Assembly: GCF_050699915.1 (NCBI RefSeq)
Contig: NZ_JBOHGA010000122.1
Location: forward strand, 1-18,471
Direction: 5' to 3'
DNA: 18,471 nt
From: Actinophytocola sp050699915
GTDB lineage: Bacteria; Actinomycetota; Actinomycetes; Mycobacteriales; Pseudonocardiaceae
Positions within the stretch are counted from its first letter, which is position 1. Every line of letters starts with the position of its first letter. A program made the translations under genes and the position numbers. Positions 16,018 to 18,471 of this stretch are shown here, in pieces. The notes beneath the pieces were generated by a model. The model did not search any database. It was not told the origin of the DNA and was given only the letters and a program-made list of their open reading frames with translations.

Positions 16018-17148
16018 ATGACGTTCCCGATCGGAGCCGAGGTCACGCTCGCCCAGCTGGACACCGACCCGCACCCGGCGCTCGCCCGGCTGCGAGCCAC
16101 CGAGCCGGTGTCGTGGCTGCCGGTGCTGAACGGCTGGCTGGTCACCCGCCACGATCTGGCGCTGCGGGTGATGCGTGACCCGGAAGCGTTCACAGTGGAC
16201 GATCCGCGGTTCTCGACGGCCCGGGTGGTCGGCCCGTCGATGCTGTCGACCGACGGCGCGGCGCACGCCCGGCACCGGGACCCGTTCGTGCCGCCGTTCC
16301 GCCCGGCGCCGGTGCGGGACCGGTTCGCCGGCTATGTGTCCTCGCTCGCGGCGGAGCTGGTGTCGGGGTTCGCGCCGGCCGGTGCGGTGGAGCTGCGTTC
16401 GGCGTACGCGGGTCCGCTCGCGGTCGCGGTGGTCGCCGACGCGCTCGGCCTTGCCGGGGCGGACGCGGCGACCGTGTTGTCGTGGTACGAGGCGATCGTC
16501 GAGTCGGTGTCGGCGGTGACCGCGGGCGGGACTCCGACCGGGACCGGGGTCGTCGCGGTCGACGCGTTGCGCGCGGCGGTGTCGCGCACTCTCGCGTCGG
16601 GCGACGTGCGCTCGGTGCTGGTGGCCGCGGACGGGCTGACCGAGGACGAGGTGGTGTCGAACGCGGCGGTGCTGATGTTCGGCGGCATCGACACGACCGC
16701 CGGCATGATCACGAACCTGGTGCGCCACCTACTCCTGTCCGGCGCCGGGCCGGCGGAGCTGTCCAACGCGATCGAGGAGTCGATGCGCCTGGAGCCGGCC
16801 GCTGCGGTGATCGACCGCTACGCGACGCACGACCTGTCGCTGGGCGGAGCGGAGATCGGCGCGGGCGACCTGGTGGTCGTGTCGATCGCGGGCGCCAACC
16901 GCGACCCGGCCGTGTTCGCGGACCCGGACCGCTTCGACGTCGCCCGCCCGAACGCGCGGCAGCACCTGGCCTTCGCGCAGGGCCCGCACTTCTGCCTCGG
17001 CGCGCGGCTCGCGCGCACGGAGACCGAGCTCTCGGTGCGCGAGCTGTTCGACCGGCTGCCGGCGCTGCGCCTCGACCCGGCGCAGCCGCACGAGCCGCGC
17101 GGGCTCGTCTTCCGCAAGCCGCCGGAGCTGCACGTGCGCTGGGACTAG
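16018..17148 (+). CDS. Cytochrome P450
   Basis: The protein has 376 residues, slightly short for a bacterial class I P450. The I-helix motif is FGGIDTTAG (221-229), the K-helix ExxR is Glu254-Arg257 (EESMR), and the heme loop FAQGPHFCLGARLAR carries the thiolate ligand Cys326. HARHRDPF (83-90) is the usual C-helix motif. It is a soluble haem monooxygenase; the substrate is unknown. No ferredoxin or reductase gene is adjacent, so redox partners must come from elsewhere. ATG 16018 lacks a Shine-Dalgarno; an upstream TTG (15976) would run through operator O2 and is rejected. It is divergent from the rha operon, sharing the two LacI-type operators, which suggests co-regulation. It ends on a CTAG shared with the convergent DUF1772 gene. 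Confidence 0.92.
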   Translation: MTFPIGAEVTLAQLDTDPHPALARLRATEPVSWLPVLNGWLVTRHDLALRVMRDPEAFTVDDPRFSTARVVGPSMLSTDGAAHARHRDPFVPPFRPAPVRDRFAGYVSSLAAELVSGFAPAGAVELRSAYAGPLAVAVVADALGLAGADAATVLSWYEAIVESVSAVTAGGTPTGTGVVAVDALRAAVSRTLASGDVRSVLVAADGLTEDEVVSNAAVLMFGGIDTTAGMITNLVRHLLLSGAGPAELSNAIEESMRLEPAAAVIDRYATHDLSLGGAEIGAGDLVVVSIAGANRDPAVFADPDRFDVARPNARQHLAFAQGPHFCLGARLARTETELSVRELFDRLPALRLDPAQPHEPRGLVFRKPPELHVRWD

Positions 17149-17645
17149 TTGGTCGTTCCCCAGACGAGCAGGGCGACCCCGGACAGCGCGACCGCGACCA
17201 GGCTGCCCACCGCGCGCCAGTGGTTCCACTTGAGCCACCGGCCGGAGTAGGCGTTCCAGGTCCGGGTGGCCTCCTCCGGGTCGGTGGGGATGGTGCCGGA
17301 GTCGAGCGCGTTGTTGAGCGGGACGTTGACCGTGGCGGTGGGGGCGATGCACGCCAGGGCGTAGACGACCGCCGCCGCGAAGTACAGCAGGCCCGCCGAC
17401 GTGCTGCCCTCGACCAGGATCAGGATGCCGGCGAGCACCGCGGCGATCGGCGGGCCGACGAACGAGCTGAGGAACAGCGGGTTGAGGATCACGCGGTTGA
17501 TGCTGGTCATCGACGTGATGGCCTGCTCCGGCCGAACCGCGTTCAGGCCCGGCACGACCGAGTTCGAGAACGCGAAGAACACCCCGGACACGGCCGCGGT
17601 GAGCACGAGCGAGAAAACAGCGACGATCGATGCGAGCACGAACAC
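17145..17645 (-). CDS. DUF1772 (anthrone oxygenase-like) membrane protein
   Basis: The protein has 166 residues and four hydrophobic segments (about 2-26, 58-78, 82-104 and 145-163). The pattern VSGVFFAFSNSVVPGLNAV, then MTSINRVILNPLFLSSFVGPP, then VNVPLNNAL, WNAYSGRWLKWNHWRAVGSLVA is characteristic of DUF1772, whose members are small integral membrane proteins of mostly unknown function; a few are linked to anthrone oxidation. The GTG start at 17645 has GGGGAGG at 5-nt spacing. Its TAG overlaps the P450 stop on the other strand (shared CTAG). It is divergent from matB across 118 bp. No operon partner is present. Confidence 0.85.
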   Translation of the reverse strand: MFVLASIVAVFSLVLTAAVSGVFFAFSNSVVPGLNAVRPEQAITSMTSINRVILNPLFLSSFVGPPIAAVLAGILILVEGSTSAGLLYFAAAVVYALACIAPTATVNVPLNNALDSGTIPTDPEEATRTWNAYSGRWLKWNHWRAVGSLVAVALSGVALLVWGTTN

Positions 17646-17763
17646 GGCTACCTCCCCTGATCGAGACGTCGGAATTGTGCCCGATCGCCGGGTCGCTGCC
17701 CAGCTCTATGCTCGCGAAACGCCCAGGACGTCGTCGTCCCCAACTGGGGGTAAGGAGGCCCGC

Positions 17764-18471
17764 GTGCTGCTCCCCGAAGTGGTGACCGGCAGCGACCGGA
17801 CCGCGCTGTGCTTCGCCGACACCGAGCTGACCTACCGCGAGCTCGCCCGGCTTGCCGGTCACCTCGCGGAGCAGCTGCGCGGCCGGCGCCGGGTGGCGGT
17901 CTGGGCGACGCCGACCGTCCAGACCTGCGTCGCCACCGTGGGCGCGCTGGTCGCCGGGGTCCCGGTGGTGCCGGTCAACCCGAAGGTCGGGCAGCGGGAG
18001 CTGGCGCACATCCTGTCCGACAGCGAGCCGGACGTGGTGCTGTCCGCGCCGAACGTCGAGCTGCCGGACCCGCTGGCCGATCGCCCGCGGCTGCCCGTTC
18101 TGCTCACTCCGGCCGACGCGCCGCTGCCGCCGGCCCCCGAGGAGCCGGACCCCGAGACGCCCGCGTTCGTCGTCTACACCTCCGGCACGACCGGCCCGCC
18201 GAAGGGCGTCGTGCTGCCCCGACGGGCGGTCGCGACCAACCTCGACGCGCTGGCCCGGGTGTGGGAATGGACCGCGGACGACGTGCTCGTGCACGGGCTG
18301 CCGCTGTTCCACGTGCACGGGCTGATCCTCGGCGTCGTCGGCCCGCTGCGCCGCGGCGGCACGCTGCGTCACCTGGGCAGGTTCTCCCCGCAGGCCGCCG
18401 GCGCCGAGCTGGCCCGCGGCGCCACGATGCTGTTCGGCGTGCCGACCATGTACCACCGGCTCGCGCTCGAC
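17764..18471 (+). CDS. matB: Malonyl-CoA synthetase-type acyl-CoA ligase, N-terminal half (3' end outside window)
   Basis: The frame is open from GTG 17764 to the window end, 236 codons without a stop. The ATP-binding loop YTSGTTGPPKG is at 138-148, followed by LPRRAVATNLDALARVWEW, LPLFHVHGLILG (179-190) and FGVPTMYHRLA (224-234). RVAVWATP and ELAHILSDSEPDVVL are very close to Streptomyces MatB, which makes malonyl-CoA (or methylmalonyl-CoA) from the free acid, ATP and CoA. AAGGAGG lies 5 nt before the GTG. The substrate-selecting residues lie partly beyond the window, so a related medium-chain acyl-CoA ligase cannot be excluded. The link to the sugar genes is not evident. Confidence 0.85.
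   Translation, partial: MLLPEVVTGSDRTALCFADTELTYRELARLAGHLAEQLRGRRRVAVWATPTVQTCVATVGALVAGVPVVPVNPKVGQRELAHILSDSEPDVVLSAPNVELPDPLADRPRLPVLLTPADAPLPPAPEEPDPETPAFVVYTSGTTGPPKGVVLPRRAVATNLDALARVWEWTADDVLVHGLPLFHVHGLILGVVGPLRRGGTLRHLGRFSPQAAGAELARGATMLFGVPTMYHRLALD

Noticed and set aside
17745..17755. CCCCAACTGGGG-like hairpin before matB as a terminator or operator
   Set aside because: The loop would be only two bases and the sequence merges with the Shine-Dalgarno region; it is too weak to call.

Overview
The window is a GC-rich (roughly 70%) actinobacterial chromosome segment. Frequent GTG starts, 4-nt start/stop overlaps, G/C-ending codons and a malonyl-CoA synthetase fragment resembling the Streptomyces enzyme all fit an actinomycete, perhaps Pseudonocardiaceae; the family assignment is an inference. 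Ordinary annotation covers most of it: sugar-acid catabolism, a sugar ABC transporter and a few unrelated genes. I see no rRNA, tRNA, CRISPR array, transposase or phage gene.

Layout: (1) 1-1070 holds the end of lutB and all of lutC (L-lactate oxidation). (2) 1184-2158 is a TrmB/LuxR-type regulator whose putative promoter contains a perfect palindrome. (3) 2193-3425, minus strand, is a secreted zinc metallopeptidase. (4) 3676-5717 encodes an L-fuconate-dehydratase-type enolase and an SDR dehydrogenase. (5) 5718-5938 is a convergent spacer with a 96-bp-period duplication and a hairpin. (6) 5939-6622, minus strand, is a GntR/FCD repressor, divergent from (7) 6686-8786, a mutarotase, aldo/keto reductase and lactonase-type amidohydrolase operon. 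(8) A possible 22-residue peptide lies antisense at 8762-8830. (9) 8982-9839 is an unrecognised 285-residue protein. (10) 15886-9846, minus strand, is a six-gene operon reading ABC ATPase, two permeases, sugar-binding lipoprotein, L-rhamnose mutarotase, L-rhamnose isomerase. (11) 16018-17148 is a cytochrome P450 divergent from that operon across two LacI-type operators. (12) 17145-17645, minus strand, is a DUF1772 membrane protein. (13) 17764 to the window end is the N-terminal half of matB.

How it fits together: regions 4, 6 and 7 supply mutarotation, sugar 1-dehydrogenation, lactone opening, acid dehydration and 2-keto-3-deoxy-acid dehydrogenation, which are the successive steps of the non-phosphorylating L-fucose pathway. 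One known variant of that pathway ends in pyruvate plus L-lactate, so the adjacent lut genes would consume its end product. The FCD regulator is the natural local repressor, and near-identical 11-bp inverted repeats lie before its own operon and before the dehydratase. The rhamnose operon provides import, mutarotation and isomerisation, but no rhamnulokinase or aldolase is in the window. Its LacI-family regulator is also not here.

The most novel-looking signals are the shared putative FCD operator, the rhamnose/P450 divergent operator pair, a recurring TCCAC-W-GTGGA word embedded in coding sequence with atypical A/T-ending codons, the 96-bp duplication, and the hidden small ORF.
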